Positions 13,150 to 24,627 of a DNA stretch of 64,000 nt are shown one piece after another. Each line of letters opens with the position of its first letter. Within the stretch, counting starts at the first letter, position 1. A program made the translations under genes and the position numbers. The stretch is taken from positions 744,001 to 808,000 of the forward strand of contig JANUWF010000002.1 in NCBI GenBank assembly GCA_026120185.1. The letters are read 5' to 3'. Below the pieces are notes generated by a model. It saw only the letters and a list, made by a program, of their open reading frames with translations, was not told the origin of the DNA and made no database searches. The stretch comes from Voacanga thouarsii (taxonomy: Eukaryota > Streptophyta > Magnoliopsida > Gentianales > Apocynaceae).

Positions 13150-15387
13150 AGATTGAAGCATGAATATATGTATGATTGCGAAGGAGATGGGATTTATGCA
13201 TGGAAGGATTATCTTAGATGATTATATGATGATTTGAGGTTGATGCATGTCATAGGTAGTATTTGTGATGAAGTATGCTAGAGATTATGTCACCTTTGGT
13301 GAATAGGATTTATATTCATGTTGGATTATTGAAGCCATGATCATATTTATGCTAGTAGGGGTTAGATCATGTTTTGATAAATTGAGATCTATGCTTGTAT
13401 GCATGATTTGGATGATTTAATGAATTGAAGGGTTGTATATGTTCATGATTGTGGTTAGCTATAGGAATATGATCATGATCTAGTTGTCCCTAAGCTAAAT
13501 TTTATCTCATTAATAAAATATTTAATAATATGATTTTTCTAGTAAAATTTTGAAAACCATGGGAAAATGTGGATTTGGTCTTTTATATAAAATAGTGATA
13601 TTTTAGTCAAATAAATAATAGTTTTTGCTAGAAAAATAAAAAAAATATTATATATATTATTTAAAATAATAAAATCAATTAAAGCCTTTTTATGGAAATA
13701 ATTATAATTAATAAAATATTTATTACTAAAAATTTAATTATTATCTTTTAATCAAAACCCATTAAGGATTTGCTTATTATTTTTCAAGCAAGACTCATTA
13801 AATTTATTTTCAACAAATTTTAGCTATCAATTATTTTTCTAACAACTAAATTATTAATAAATCATTATTTTACCTAATACCACCTTGGACCCTTTTTCAA
13901 ATAAACCATAATTTATTTTTAGCAAGATTTAAACCTTCAACTTTTTGTACCTATTTCTCAAACTCTAGTTATTTTAATATCAAACTAGATTTATTTTATA
14001 AATCCTTTTTATTTATTATTGAGCCTTAAAGCTTGGGATACTAGGGATATGATTGTAGTAAGTTGAGTTAGTTTTATTTGAGAAAGTGAGTCTTTGGCTT
14101 GAGTTTGATTGTGGTTTGTATTTACCCCATGCGGGGTTAGGTTAGCTGTTGGAGACCTTTGTTGTGAGCAAGGATCAGGTAAGCTCCTGCATAAAACCTA
14201 TTTGATGAATAAATGATCTTTATGGCAAGCCAAATGTAGAGTGCATGGTCACTCATTTTTGTAAAGGCAATTGAGGATTATTTCCGTTCTCATTTCAGAC
14301 AAATAAATTATTTGCAAATCAATAAGCAGATTTACTCAAAACTCTTTCTAAAACTGATTTTGACAAAGACTTTGGAAATCCTTAATTGCCATTTTCAAGT
14401 GGAACTGTGTTTTGTTCATTTTCTTCCCAAGTGGGATATGTTACGTTGAGTACTCAATGGGGGTAGACTGGTAGTACTAGTTTTGAAGAGCAAGAGTGAG
14501 TTTTCTGGTAGGAGGCCTCCTCCAGAAGATAAACTCAACTTGGAGAAACGTCAGTACTCCTTAGTCATGCCGGTCCGAGCTAGCAGTTTTATTTCAGTCA
14601 AGTGACTGTGTTTTGCCGGAATGGACACCCGGTTGTTGTTTGGGTATAGAGAAGGAGGAGTATCTTGCCCGGTAGGCCGATCACCTATCTTTAGTCAGTC
14701 TGCACAAAGTGTCGGTATTCTGACGGCAGTATGCACAAAGTGTCAGCATACTGACCATCCGGTTATGGGGCCCAACGTGTGGTAACCCATAAACCTTTCT
14801 TTCAAGTGGTTGATCTTATAAATTAAGTATGGCTGAAAAAGCCAAAACGCCACTCTTGCTTTTTGACTAATGTTTATTGCTTGCCAATATTTCTCTTATA
14901 AAGTTTTTATACTCTGCATCTACGAACTATTTCCACTGAACACCCAAAGCACACACGGACTTACTGAGATTTCTATCTTATCACCTTTTCACCATGATTT
15001 CAGGCCGATCCTGCTGTGGGGATGAGTAGCTAGTGTTATCTGCCTTGGAAGAGAATGTTGTCTTTTATTTTTATGTATTGCTTTGGGGAGTTGAGAGTGG
15101 ATGATTTTATTTATGGATTTGTTTTTCTTTTGGGAATTCATGGTTTTATTCGTGGATTTATTCTTGGGTTGTAATAAATTTTAAGTTAAATTATTATTTT
15201 TATTTCGCTATTTTAATTGTGTGACCTAGTTATAAAGACCCCTTGTCCTTTGAACGGGGCGACATCCCCGGCCCTGGCTGGCCTAGGTAGTGGGGTGTTA
15301 CACTCCTACTCTTCACTAAGTCATGCAAGGCCGAAATATAGCCTTCCTACACAAAATAAAATTTAATCATGCTAAAACTCCAATTAT

Positions 15388-15442
15388 GGAATTTGAACCC
15401 AAGACCTCAAGAATTAATTCCAAAGCTCTAACCACTAAACCA
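15388..15442 (-). promoter_or_regulatory. tRNA-like A box and B box in L1 LTR (minus copy)
   Basis: On the minus strand, TGGTTTAGTGG (15442 down to 15432) is a perfect A box and GGTTCAAATTCC (15399 down to 15388) a near B box, with starts 43 bases apart. This is the equivalent site to 11170 in the nested copy. Confidence 0.55.
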
Positions 15443-15695
15443 CCACAACTCTTGTTCTTATTTTCTCTCCCAAATATTTTTCCTATTTAATCCTCAAGCT
15501 ATCTCCCTATTTTCACCTCAAGCAAAAATTATCATTTTGCCCTTTTTACTCAACAAGCACAAATAAGCTATTTAGGCCACAAACCACAAATCCAAAGCAC
15601 ATAAAATCATATAAAAATATATTTATGCATGCAATATATTATGATATGCATCCCAACCCCCTCACTCTAAGGTTGGGTTCAACTGGGGTTTCACA

Positions 15696-16100
15696 GGTTG
15701 TCTCATTCTTCAAATGATTATTCTAAGATTCAAGAAGAAAAAGACAGGATGAGTGAAATTCCCTACGCTTCGGCTGTGAGAAGTCTCATGTATGCCATGT
15801 TGTATACTAGGCCAGATATCTACTTTGCTATAGGCTTAATCAACAGATATCAGTCAAACTTTAGAGAGGTTCATTGGCAAGCTGTAAAGCATATTCTCAA
15901 ATACCTTAAGGGAATGAGATATTATATACTGATTTACAGGGTTGATAACTTAGTTCCTACAGGATTCACAGACTCAGACTTCAAGGTGGATAAGGATGAG
16001 AGAAAATTCACTAGTGGATATATCTTCACCTTATCTAGATGAGCTATTTCATGGAGAAGTATCAAATAATCTTGCATTGTTGACTCAACCATAGAAGTTG
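15696..16100 (+). pseudogene. pol: Copia-A pol, part 2: end of RT and start of RNase H
   Basis: This continues the element's pol after the inverted LTR pair. The frame includes IPYASAVRSLMYAMLYTRPD (from about 15757), the well-conserved copia motif after the RT palm, then the RNase H start with TGFTDSDF (about 15958) and the TSGYIF strand. A stop follows at about 16042 and another near 16068. It is interrupted at 16101 by a solo LTR within the short segment leading to the motif AEYVAAS; the flanking AGTTG (16096-16100) and AGCTG (17974-17978) form the TSD. Confidence 0.8.
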
Positions 16101-17973
16101 TGTTGGGATGTATGCCCTCTTAAACTAGGTTTTTTATGTAATTTTAACTTATATTAATAAATTTATTGTTCTCATAAATTATTTATGCATACTTCTTTAC
16201 TTTTGTGGGCAATTTTCATTGGAAAAGACCCATTATGTTTAAGTAAATGATTCATGTGAATGGAGGTCTTTCATAATAAGATATGGACCATGGGTTACTT
16301 AACGCATAAACTGTTGTTCTTAACCGAAAGATGAGAATGTGAATCTTATTATGGTAAGGTTATTGTGTTGTGAATTCTAAATAGAGAATAGTTTACCTTT
16401 AGTCAATGAGTCGTCTTCTCATTTCATAACACAAGCACATTTCGAATACGTAAAACTGGACCTGTAGTAGTGGTTTCTAAAAGTACTATGTGATAGAAAC
16501 CTAAACTACTGCTACAGCGTGGACTTGTACTCTAAAGCTTGAATATAAGTTTACGTTTTGATGAAGTTGAAAGCATATGCTTTGATATACTATAGTTGAG
16601 GTTCTTCAGTAGGACTAATAGACTTGTATGCTGGGTATATGTAACTAGTTAGTTAAGACAGACTTGTACAAGATAGTTTCTACACTATATCGCCCTTTGT
16701 GGTTGTCCGAATGATCTAATCATCTAGGGCCCTGGGAAACATGACTTAGATATTTGCTTTAGGGTAGAAGCCTAAGGATGGTAGATGTCTTTTAGAGATG
16801 TGTTAATACACTCTTTCCTCTTTAAATGCACGGTGATATGTAGAGGGGTATTTTAGTCATTTCACCTGTAGGTCGAAGATATAGTTAACACAATATTGTC
16901 CTTGGGGTCAATATTTTCTTATGGTGATATTAGAAAATATTTAAAATATAAAATATAACTATTTATATAGTAGGGGTATTTTGGTCATTTTAATAGCCAA
17001 GGTGATGTGTTTTTTTTTTTGTTCTCGAAATAGCCCGTAATTCCTAATTAATTTTAGGTCTAGGAAATGGTTTCAATTAAAAAGATTTTATTTTATTCAG
17101 GAAGTCTAATTTATTTTTAGACTGGAATAAAATAATAGAACGAGAGAAATTAAATTTATTATCTAGTTTAATTGATTAATTATTCAGAGCCTAAGCCTAG
17201 ATGGAATAATTATAAAAATTAACCTAAGCCTAAACTAGATAAAAATGCTTAAATAATTATTTTATTTTTTGTGGGCTCATTAATTATTTATTGAGTTAAT
17301 TTTATAGGCCTAGAAATAAATAATTAATGTTTATTATTTTGGACTCATTGGGTACAAAGAAAACAATAAAATAATTAATGGCCCAATAGCCTTAACCAAA
17401 AGGGTTTTTTTATTCACAGAACAGAAGAGTTTAGGCTAAAAAAAACCTCTTCTGTTGATAGGTTCTGGGTGTTTTGAAATATCAAAACCCCAGTGGTAAG
17501 TTATCAGGATATAGAAAAACCATATTCCATTCTCTTCACAGAGAACGCACAGAAAAAACGAAGCCTTTAATTTTCTTCTTCTTTTCTTTCATTCTTCTTT
17601 TCCTTCTTCTTCTTGGTCTTGTTAATTAATAACCAAAAATCAAGAAGTGTTTGAGATAGTGAATTTCCTCACCTAAGTTGTTTCACCAACAAGTGTTTAG
17701 GCAGTGGAATATTCGGAGCTCTCAAAATCTTTAGCATTCATGCAAGCGAGACGAAGTAGGTGGATCACGGGATTTCGAGTGGAAGCTTCAACAATCCCTA
17801 AAACATCATCATGCAGAGAAGCTATTCCTATGGTCCAACCACCTTCTTCACGGCCAAAGAGAATAATAAAGTACAGAGGTATTGATTTTTCCTTTCTTCT
17901 ACTGTGCTCTGTGTTTTGTTTTCCGCCACTCTTTGGCTTTTTGCATGGCTTCTGTTGTGTTTTTAGAGCTTCA
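16101..17973 (+). mobile_element. solo LTR of the Copia-A family
   Basis: The unit starts TGTTGGGATG and ends GAGCTTCA, is 1873 bases long, and is flanked by AGTTG/AGCTG, a 5-base TSD with one difference. It is homologous to the Copia-A LTRs over its first two thirds and more divergent over the last third. No internal region accompanies it, so it is a solo LTR left by LTR-LTR recombination, or a subfamily member inserted into its own relative. A perfect 10-base hairpin lies at 17420-17429 and 17447-17456. Confidence 0.8.
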
Positions 17974-18290
17974 AGCTGAGTATGTGGCAGCTTCAAAGGC
18001 ATCCAAGAAAGCAGTCTGGCTCCAAAAGTTCCTCACAGACCTTGGAGTCGTACCACAGATGGACAAGCCTATTGCATTGTATTGCGACAATACAGGCGCA
18101 ATCTTGAAATCCAAAGAACCTAAGAACCACAAGAAGGGGAAGCATATAGACAGAAAGTACTATCTGATCCTAGAATTTATTCAGAGACGGGAAGTCATGG
18201 TGGAACAGATAGCCACGGAGAACAATCTAGTTGATCCATTTATCAAGACTTTGGCTGAGAGAGTCTTTAAAAGATACTTACATCCATAAG
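17974..18290 (+). pseudogene. pol: Copia-A pol, part 3: RNase H C-terminus
   Basis: The open frame reads AEYVAASKASKKAVWLQKFL at its start, then LYCDNTGAI (about 18080) and HIDRKYY (about 18146), the classic C-terminal half of copia RNase H, and ends shortly before the polypurine tract. It directly continues part 2 after the solo LTR. This piece is free of stops, but the rest of the protein is broken. Confidence 0.85.
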
Positions 18291-18325
18291 AGTGGGCACC
18301 TATGGACTTATATTGTCTTAGAGTG

Positions 18326-18337
18326 CAAGTGGGAGAT
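18326..18337 (+). other. Copia-A polypurine tract
   Basis: CAAGTGGGAGAT lies immediately before the 3' LTR. Copia-B has nearly the same tract (GCAAGTGGGAGAT) before its own 3' LTR. Confidence 0.8.
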
Positions 18338-19508
18338 TATTAAAATGTATGCCCACTAAGACTTATTTTTTATGTAATTTCGATTGTATTAATAAAAATT
18401 TTATTCTCATAAATTGTTTGTGGTTTTGAAATTTAATTTATGTACAATTTCGCTAGAAAAAACCTATTGTGTTTAAGTAAGTAGTTCATGTAAATGGAAG
18501 TCTTTCACAGAAAGGTATGAATCATAGGTTACTTAACATAGAAGCTCTTGTTCTTAACTGAATGATGAGAATAGGAATCCTATCATGGTAAGGTTATTAT
18601 GTTATGAATTCTAAATGGGAAATGACTTACCTTTATCCAGTGAGCAGTCCTCTCATTTCACAACATAAGCATATTTTGAATACGTAGAACTAAACTTGTA
18701 GTATTGGTTTTTAAAAGTACTATATGGTAGAAACCCAGACTACTACTATTACAGCGTGGACTTATACCCTACGTCTTGAGTATAGGTTGGTGGTGTGGCG
18801 AAGCTAGAAGCATATACTTTTATATACTATAGTTAAAGTTCTATTGTAGGACCAATATGCTTATATGTTGGGTATGTGTGACTAGTTAGTTAAGACAAAC
18901 TTGTACAAGATAGTTTCTACGCTATATCGTCCCTTGTAACTGTTCAAATGATCTAAAATCTAGGGTCCGGGGGAAAATGATTTGGATGTTTGCTTTAGGG
19001 TAACTCCCTTGGAAAGCATAAACATTCCAGAAAGACGTAGATCATTGGATTAGAGATCTAAAGATGGTAAATGGCATTTAGAGAGGTGTTAGTACACTCT
19101 TCTTCTCTAAATGTACGGCATTACGTAGAGGGGTATATTTGTCATTACACTTGTAGGTCGGAGATTTTGCTAATGCAGCATTATCCTTGGGGTCAATATT
19201 TCTTTATGGTGATATTAAGAAATATTTAAAATGTAAAATGCAGCTATTTCTATAGCAAGAGTCTTTTGGTCATTTTAGTAGTCAAGGCGATGTTTTTTTT
19301 TGTCCCTGGAATAGTTCGTAAGCCCTGATGGATTTAGGTTAAGGAATTGGTCTTAAATAAAATAGATTTTATTTTATTTTGGTAGCCTAGTTTATTTATT
19401 GGGTTAAAATAAAATAAAAGGTCCAGAGAGAGAATTATTGAATAGCCTATTTCAGTTGGTTAATTATTATTCAGGGTTGAAGCCTGGATTGAATAATTAA
19501 AGGATTGG
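18338..19508 (+). repeat. Copia-A 3' LTR, left part
   Basis: Starts TATTAAAATG where the solo LTR starts TGTTGGGATG, so the terminal TG has mutated to TA. It aligns with the 5' LTR up to 19508, where a family-L LTR is inserted. ATTGG ends this part and is repeated at 31325. Confidence 0.85.
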
Positions 19509-20987
19509 TGTAACACCAAACTACCTACGTACCCAAAAAGGGCAGGGATGTCACCCTATCCAATAGACCAGGGGTCTTTATAACGAGATACAAAAGAAAA
19601 ATAACTAAATAAAATAAAAGCAATGATCTCATTACAACTGGAATCAAAACTTATACAAGTCTGAAATTCAAAACTAACAATCATCTCTAAAAAAAAAAAA
19701 TACAAAGCTAAAACAGAATAAAATAAGCTTCCAGGTCTTTTTCATCCAACTTGCTTAATAAAAGCACTCCCCTGAAATCATGATATAAAACAGTATGAGT
19801 TATTATCTTAGTAAGTCCCATGCGTGCGAATGTCATATTAAAAATTTCGTGTATGTAGGTTTATCAAAAACCACAAAATATATTTGCAAGTCAAATTTTC
19901 ATCAACAAACAGCCATTGAGTGGAGCAATGCTCATCATATTCAAAATAATTCTCAATAAATCATCCACTCATCAATACTATATATTCATAACGTAGGGAT
20001 TAGCAATGATTCAAGAATAATATCAAAGTCCATATCATAATTACCATCATGATAGCGGCCCAATGTAACCGTTCAATACTAGGTAGTGGATGATCTGCCC
20101 ACTAGGGTGAGATACACCTCCATCTTTACACTGAACACACGGGTTGTCCAATCCAAAAAAGTAAAGTCCACATGGACCTACATGCTAGCTCGGACCGCCC
20201 TGACTAAGTAGTATTGTCATCTCTTTAAGCAAAGTTCCTCTTTTGGAGGTGGCCTCCTACCAGAAGACTCACTCTAACTCTCCAAGACTAGTACCACTAG
20301 TCTACCCCCGCTGAGTACTTAATGCTCACCATTTAGGTGCAGAATCATTTCCCTTGTTTTCACAATCATTGATAACCTTATCTTTACAAAACGTAGTTTT
20401 CACTTCAAACCTTTCAAAATGCTTTAGTCATAAAGAAAAGGAAATCATTTTTAGTTAAAAGTTGAGTTTTGACAAAATCATTTAAGGATTAAAATATCCA
20501 CGTTCTCAATCCAAGTATCAAAGTATCACTATAACATTTCATCATGCTTCAATCAACATTTCAATCAATATTTCAATCAACATGTCAATCATCATATTGA
20601 CACCATTTCAATATTATTGTACAAAAGACTTGCAAACATGTACGATTTAGCAAAATAGTTATGCAGGGACTTACTTAAATATTCTTAGCAATCAACCAAA
20701 GCAGTACTTGTCCTCTCTTTCACTTTCTTCCTTATCTAGAATTATTGATTCTATAATTAGAATCTAAATATTTAACCACTATCATCATGCATCATGAATC
20801 CCTACAATCATATTAATCATCTAATTCATCCATAGCCTCTGATGGATTAATTCATTAAATCATCTCTATAGCTTTCCCTTATCTTGCATCTCATCATGAT
20901 GCATGCATATACTCACTTTAAATAATCAACATGGCAACTCCATTACTCTACTATCATTCAATCCATATAATAACCCTATTTTCATTC

Positions 20988-22480
20988 TGTTAGGCATATG
21001 CCCTAAAATAATTTGTACTTATAGTATTGTCATTATGTCTTATGTAATAATATAATGCATTTCTTTTCATGAATAGTACATTTAGTTTTGTGTTCATCAA
21101 GTATGTGACTTGATAGTAAAATCCTATAACAAATACAATGACTATTCTTAAATTGTCCCTAATTAGTTATTATTAGTAAAAAAAATAATAAATTAAGATT
21201 AGTATGTTTGGGATTTGATGGCTATGTTTTACTGGTTATGGATATATATGATATCAAGTCAAAACATAAATAAATGTTAGAAAATATTGTATTTGAAATG
21301 ACCCACTATGAGAGTACTTCATGAGACATGTCATAAGTACTTTCTAGCCATAATGATATTAGAAGTCCTTCGACCTGAATTCATCATAGTTTCCTACTTG
21401 ATAAATTCTATATCTTGACGTTATCTAAAGTTGTCTTTAACCATATAATAAATTAGACCACTGTTGGATATAGAATATACCAAGGAAAGAAATATAATTG
21501 ATAGTAAAGGAATTTGTCCCTCTCAATTTTGGAAGAGATGTCCATGGGTCCCTTGATAAGTTAGACTATTAAAATGCATAGTTGTGCTCAAATATATCAA
21601 TTTGAGATATTGATATCATTTGTTTGAACAGTCTATTATGAAATCAAGAAATAGTTGATTAAGCTTAATAAACTCCATGTTTTATGCTTAATCTGGATAT
21701 CATGTAACAAAAGAAATGAATATAAAGTTATGGTTTGGTTTAAAGAGATCACTGATCTTCATTTAACCTAGATAATTATAATGTTTTGCTAGAAATCGCT
21801 TATAACTTGTGGGACATCACTGCTAGTGTTAAATGAACCTATAGGGTCACATATTAAGTGAACACGTTAGGTTATTTTTCTGGTAACCAGGTTCAATGTA
21901 TCCAGAAATATGTCTAGGTTAATTGAACCTAGAAAAATGACCAGATACAATGAATCTAGAAATATGTCCATATTCGATGTATCTGGAAGATGTCCAGATT
22001 ATAAGAATTTGACTCGGCAAATTAATTAGTTAAATTATTGTGATAATAGCATAATCTTATTGTATCGGTTTTAATTTAATTTGAATTTAAAATAAGATAA
22101 GATATTATGCGAGTTGGATTCCAAGAAGTTCATGTATTTTTTAAAAGAAAACCCTAGTCGTCTTCTTGTTAGAGACTTCTCATAAAAATATTCGTGCCTC
22201 CATAACCAGAAAAATTAAGTCTCTCAAAACCCTAGGCGCTAGCACTCTTGGGTAACGAGTTGGTTTCGCAGTGTATATCCGATAGAGGACGTTCGCATAT
22301 TGCAGCGTCTGGTGATCGTTCAAAGTGCACATACAGCCTAGAAATCTGAAAGCAGAGATCTTGCTTACGGCAATACAGAGGTAATTCTGTAACCCATAAA
22401 TCGACCTTAATTGTTTGGCTTGGGTCCTTAGAAGGAATTCGTGGATGTTTTTCACGTTTAGGAGTCCACGAATTCTAATA
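20988..22480 (+). repeat. Copia-B 5' LTR
   Basis: Begins TGTTAGGCATATGCCC and ends GAATTCTAATA (the 3' LTR has GAATTCTAACA). About 1493 bases. Confidence 0.92.
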
Positions 22481-22481
22481 G

Positions 22482-22493
22482 TGGTATAAGAGA
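22482..22493 (+). other. Copia-B primer-binding site
   Basis: TGGTATAAGAGA, a mutated form of the initiator tRNA-Met site TGGTATCAGAGC, one base after the LTR end. Confidence 0.75.
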
Positions 22494-23799
22494 AACTTAC
22501 TAAATGATTAGGTTGATTCATCTATATTAATCGTATTGTTGAATATATGTATGATATATATGTGAATGAATGAATTTTGTTTAATTTGAACGATGTATAT
22601 CAGCATGTTCACATAATTATAATTTTAGAATACTTAGCATGCGGATTGCCTGAATTAGGTTTAATCTATGCGCCTTAATTTTTCGATCATACTAGATTAT
22701 TTGCAGATTGTCTGTAAACTAGTCTATTTTAATATGATATGGTATCGTTAGTATGCTATCTGTCATTCTAAGTTGCAAATTGTTTGTATTAATCTGCCAT
22801 GATAATTTGTTATCTGTATTAATATGATTAAAAGGTAACGCAGACTGTCTGTAATATGGCAACTCACGGCGACTGTTACCAAGGGGTCCGAACGTTAATC
22901 TGATTAATATTTGAAAATCGAAAGTAAAATCTCATTCAATGAGAGAAGGAAAAATCATTTTTCCTTTTGGGGGCATTGCCCCCCGGAGACCCCCGCAAAG
23001 GGCGCTGCCCCTTTAACCCTTGCTCGTTGACCAGCCAGCGGGACCTCCGCCGAGGGCGCTGCCCCTTGGAACCCCGACTAACTATTCATTGTGTTTTATT
23101 TGTTAGCATATTTTGATTATAGTTGTGGATTGTTCTGATATAGCATAGCCTGTTTTACCCCAATGTGATTAGCAGGTTTTATTCTGGTTGTTTTTAGTTG
23201 TAATTTTTTAAATACGTCCTGCGTGTCATTTTTCATTGTTGTAAAATTGTAGCCACTTCCTAGAATAAGAATTATTTTATTTTACTATCCAATGTAAAAG
23301 AAAATAGAGGCATACAATTACAACCAATGAGGAGTATGCTCAAGGCATTAGAGAATGCTCAAGGAGTTCATATACCTAGATTGACCACCTTGTTCTTCAC
23401 CTTGCTCGTGATAATCAATATAGGTTAAGGCTCCTGCTATGTCACTTTTGTTTATGTCTTGCATGCATATTTGATATGTTTATTTCATACTTACTACAAT
23501 CAAATTTTTATTTTAAAAAAATTAACTTTTAAATGCCTTCCAAAATCAAACACTTGTTATTACTTGAATCATCATATAGTGATTCCTGCCAAAGTAGGAT
23601 GCTTTTTATTATCTAAGTGAGATAAGATGAAAAATTATTTTCCATATGTTTGATATGCTTTGACTTAACTGGGCTATCAAAATGGTTCCCCACTAGGAAA
23701 CATTAAAATGTTGAAGTTTCAGAAGTTTAAATGCTTTTAGTTGGAGTTTTTCATCAAGGCCTCAAAATTAATTATGTTGCATATTTTTATATATAGATA
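22494..23799 (+). other. Copia-B leader with a GC-rich hairpin cluster
   Basis: The leader is AT-rich except for 22965-23080, which is strongly GC-rich and holds three successive hairpin-forming units: GGGGGCATTGCCCCC, then two copies of an AGGGCGCTGCCCCTT motif (22998 and 23053). Similar GC islands occur in leaders of some plant copia elements and may take part in RNA packaging. No coding is seen. Confidence 0.6.
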
Positions 23800-24627
23800 A
23801 TGGCAACAAACAGTTGGAATAACTCATTGTAATTTGTGCTCGAGAAAGACAAGCTTAGTGGGACTAACTTTTTTGATTGGGCACGTAACTTAAGAATCGT
23901 TTTTAAGTAAGAAAAAAAGCTCTTTGTTCTTGAAAATCCTATTCCCCCTACTCCAGCAAATAATTCCCTAAAAGTTGAAAAAGATGGTTATAGTAAGTAC
24001 AAATATGACTCTAACGATGTTACTTGCTTTGTGCTAACAACCATGAACTCTAAACTTCAAAAACAGATTGAAAAAGCAAAAGCATATGACATGATTGTGC
24101 ATCTCAAGGAGATGTTCCAAAAGCAAGCACGACAAGAGAGATTTAAAACTCATAAAGCGTTAAATGCATGTAAAATGGCTTCTGACACCTCGGTAAGTAC
24201 TCATGTCCTTAAAATGAAAGGCTATCTTGATTATCTTAAAAAGCTTAGTGCCCATGGTAATCATGACATGACCATAGATTTGATCTTGGGCTCATTACCT
24301 CCTGAGTATAACCAGTTTGTCATGAATTTTAACATGCATAATATGAAAAAATCCATTATTGAATTGCATGGGATGCTAAAACAAGCTGAACTAAACATTA
24401 AGAAGAATACTCTTAGTGTTCTAATGGTTCAAAAAGGTAAAGGGAAAAAGAACAACCAAAAGGGCAAAGTCATGGCTAGTAAAGGCAATGACAAGGTTAA
24501 GTCTAAGTTCAAGCCCAAACCTGAGGCTAAGACACCAAATGAGGGAGCTTGCCACCATTGTGGTGAACAAGGACATTGGTTGAAATTACAAACTCTATTT
24601 AGAAGCAAAGAAAAAGAAGGACAGTGA
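23800..24627 (+). pseudogene. gag: Copia-B gag
   Basis: The ATG opens a copia gag with the usual 'LDGTNFxDWxRNLRIVF' style N-terminal segment (here SGTNFFDWARNLRIVFK), the FKTHKALNACKM stretch and a basic tail. In-frame stops lie near 23830 and 23909; from 24031 the frame is open for 198 codons. The zinc knuckle begins correctly (CHHCGEQGHW near 24550), but a small deletion and a TGC-to-TAC-type change remove the last cysteine and shift the frame. RNA packaging would be expected to fail. Domain order and neighbours leave little doubt about family. Confidence 0.85.

Larger units (their letters stand above)
10917..15302 (+). mobile_element. family L1 long solo LTR (plus), nested
   Basis: A 4386-base LTR-like unit from TGTGAAACCCC to GGGGTGTTACA, flanked by CTCAT (10912-10916) and CTCCT (15303-15307), a 5-base TSD with one difference. 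It is inserted about 390 bases inside the 5' end of an opposite-oriented relative, so the pair forms a long inverted repeat. It holds a CTT microsatellite, an AT microsatellite, a tRNA-like A/B-box pair and the conserved family-L 3' module. It encodes no recognisable protein. Confidence 0.8.
7026..15695 (-). mobile_element. family L1 long solo LTR (minus), split by a second copy
   Basis: The ends are TGTAACACCCC at 7026 and GGGGTTTCACA at 15695, so on the minus strand it runs TGTGAAACCCC to GGGGTGTTACA. After removing the nested copy at 10917-15302 it is about 4.3 kb, and the two sides rejoin in sequence shared with the nested copy (around 11290-11310). There is no gag or pol, only TG...CA ends, so I read it as a solo LTR of a large gypsy-type element; a non-autonomous LTR element is the alternative. 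The flanks are ACTCG and GGTTG, so no TSD is present. Spurious reading frames of about 60-115 codons inside it match no family. Confidence 0.75.

Noticed and set aside
17697..18002. frames around 17700-18000 on both strands
   Set aside because: They cross the border between solo LTR and RNase H; only the RNase H part from 17974 is real.
22180..22521. 113-codon minus-strand frame across the Copia-B LTR border
   Set aside because: It spans LTR end and primer site on the wrong strand.
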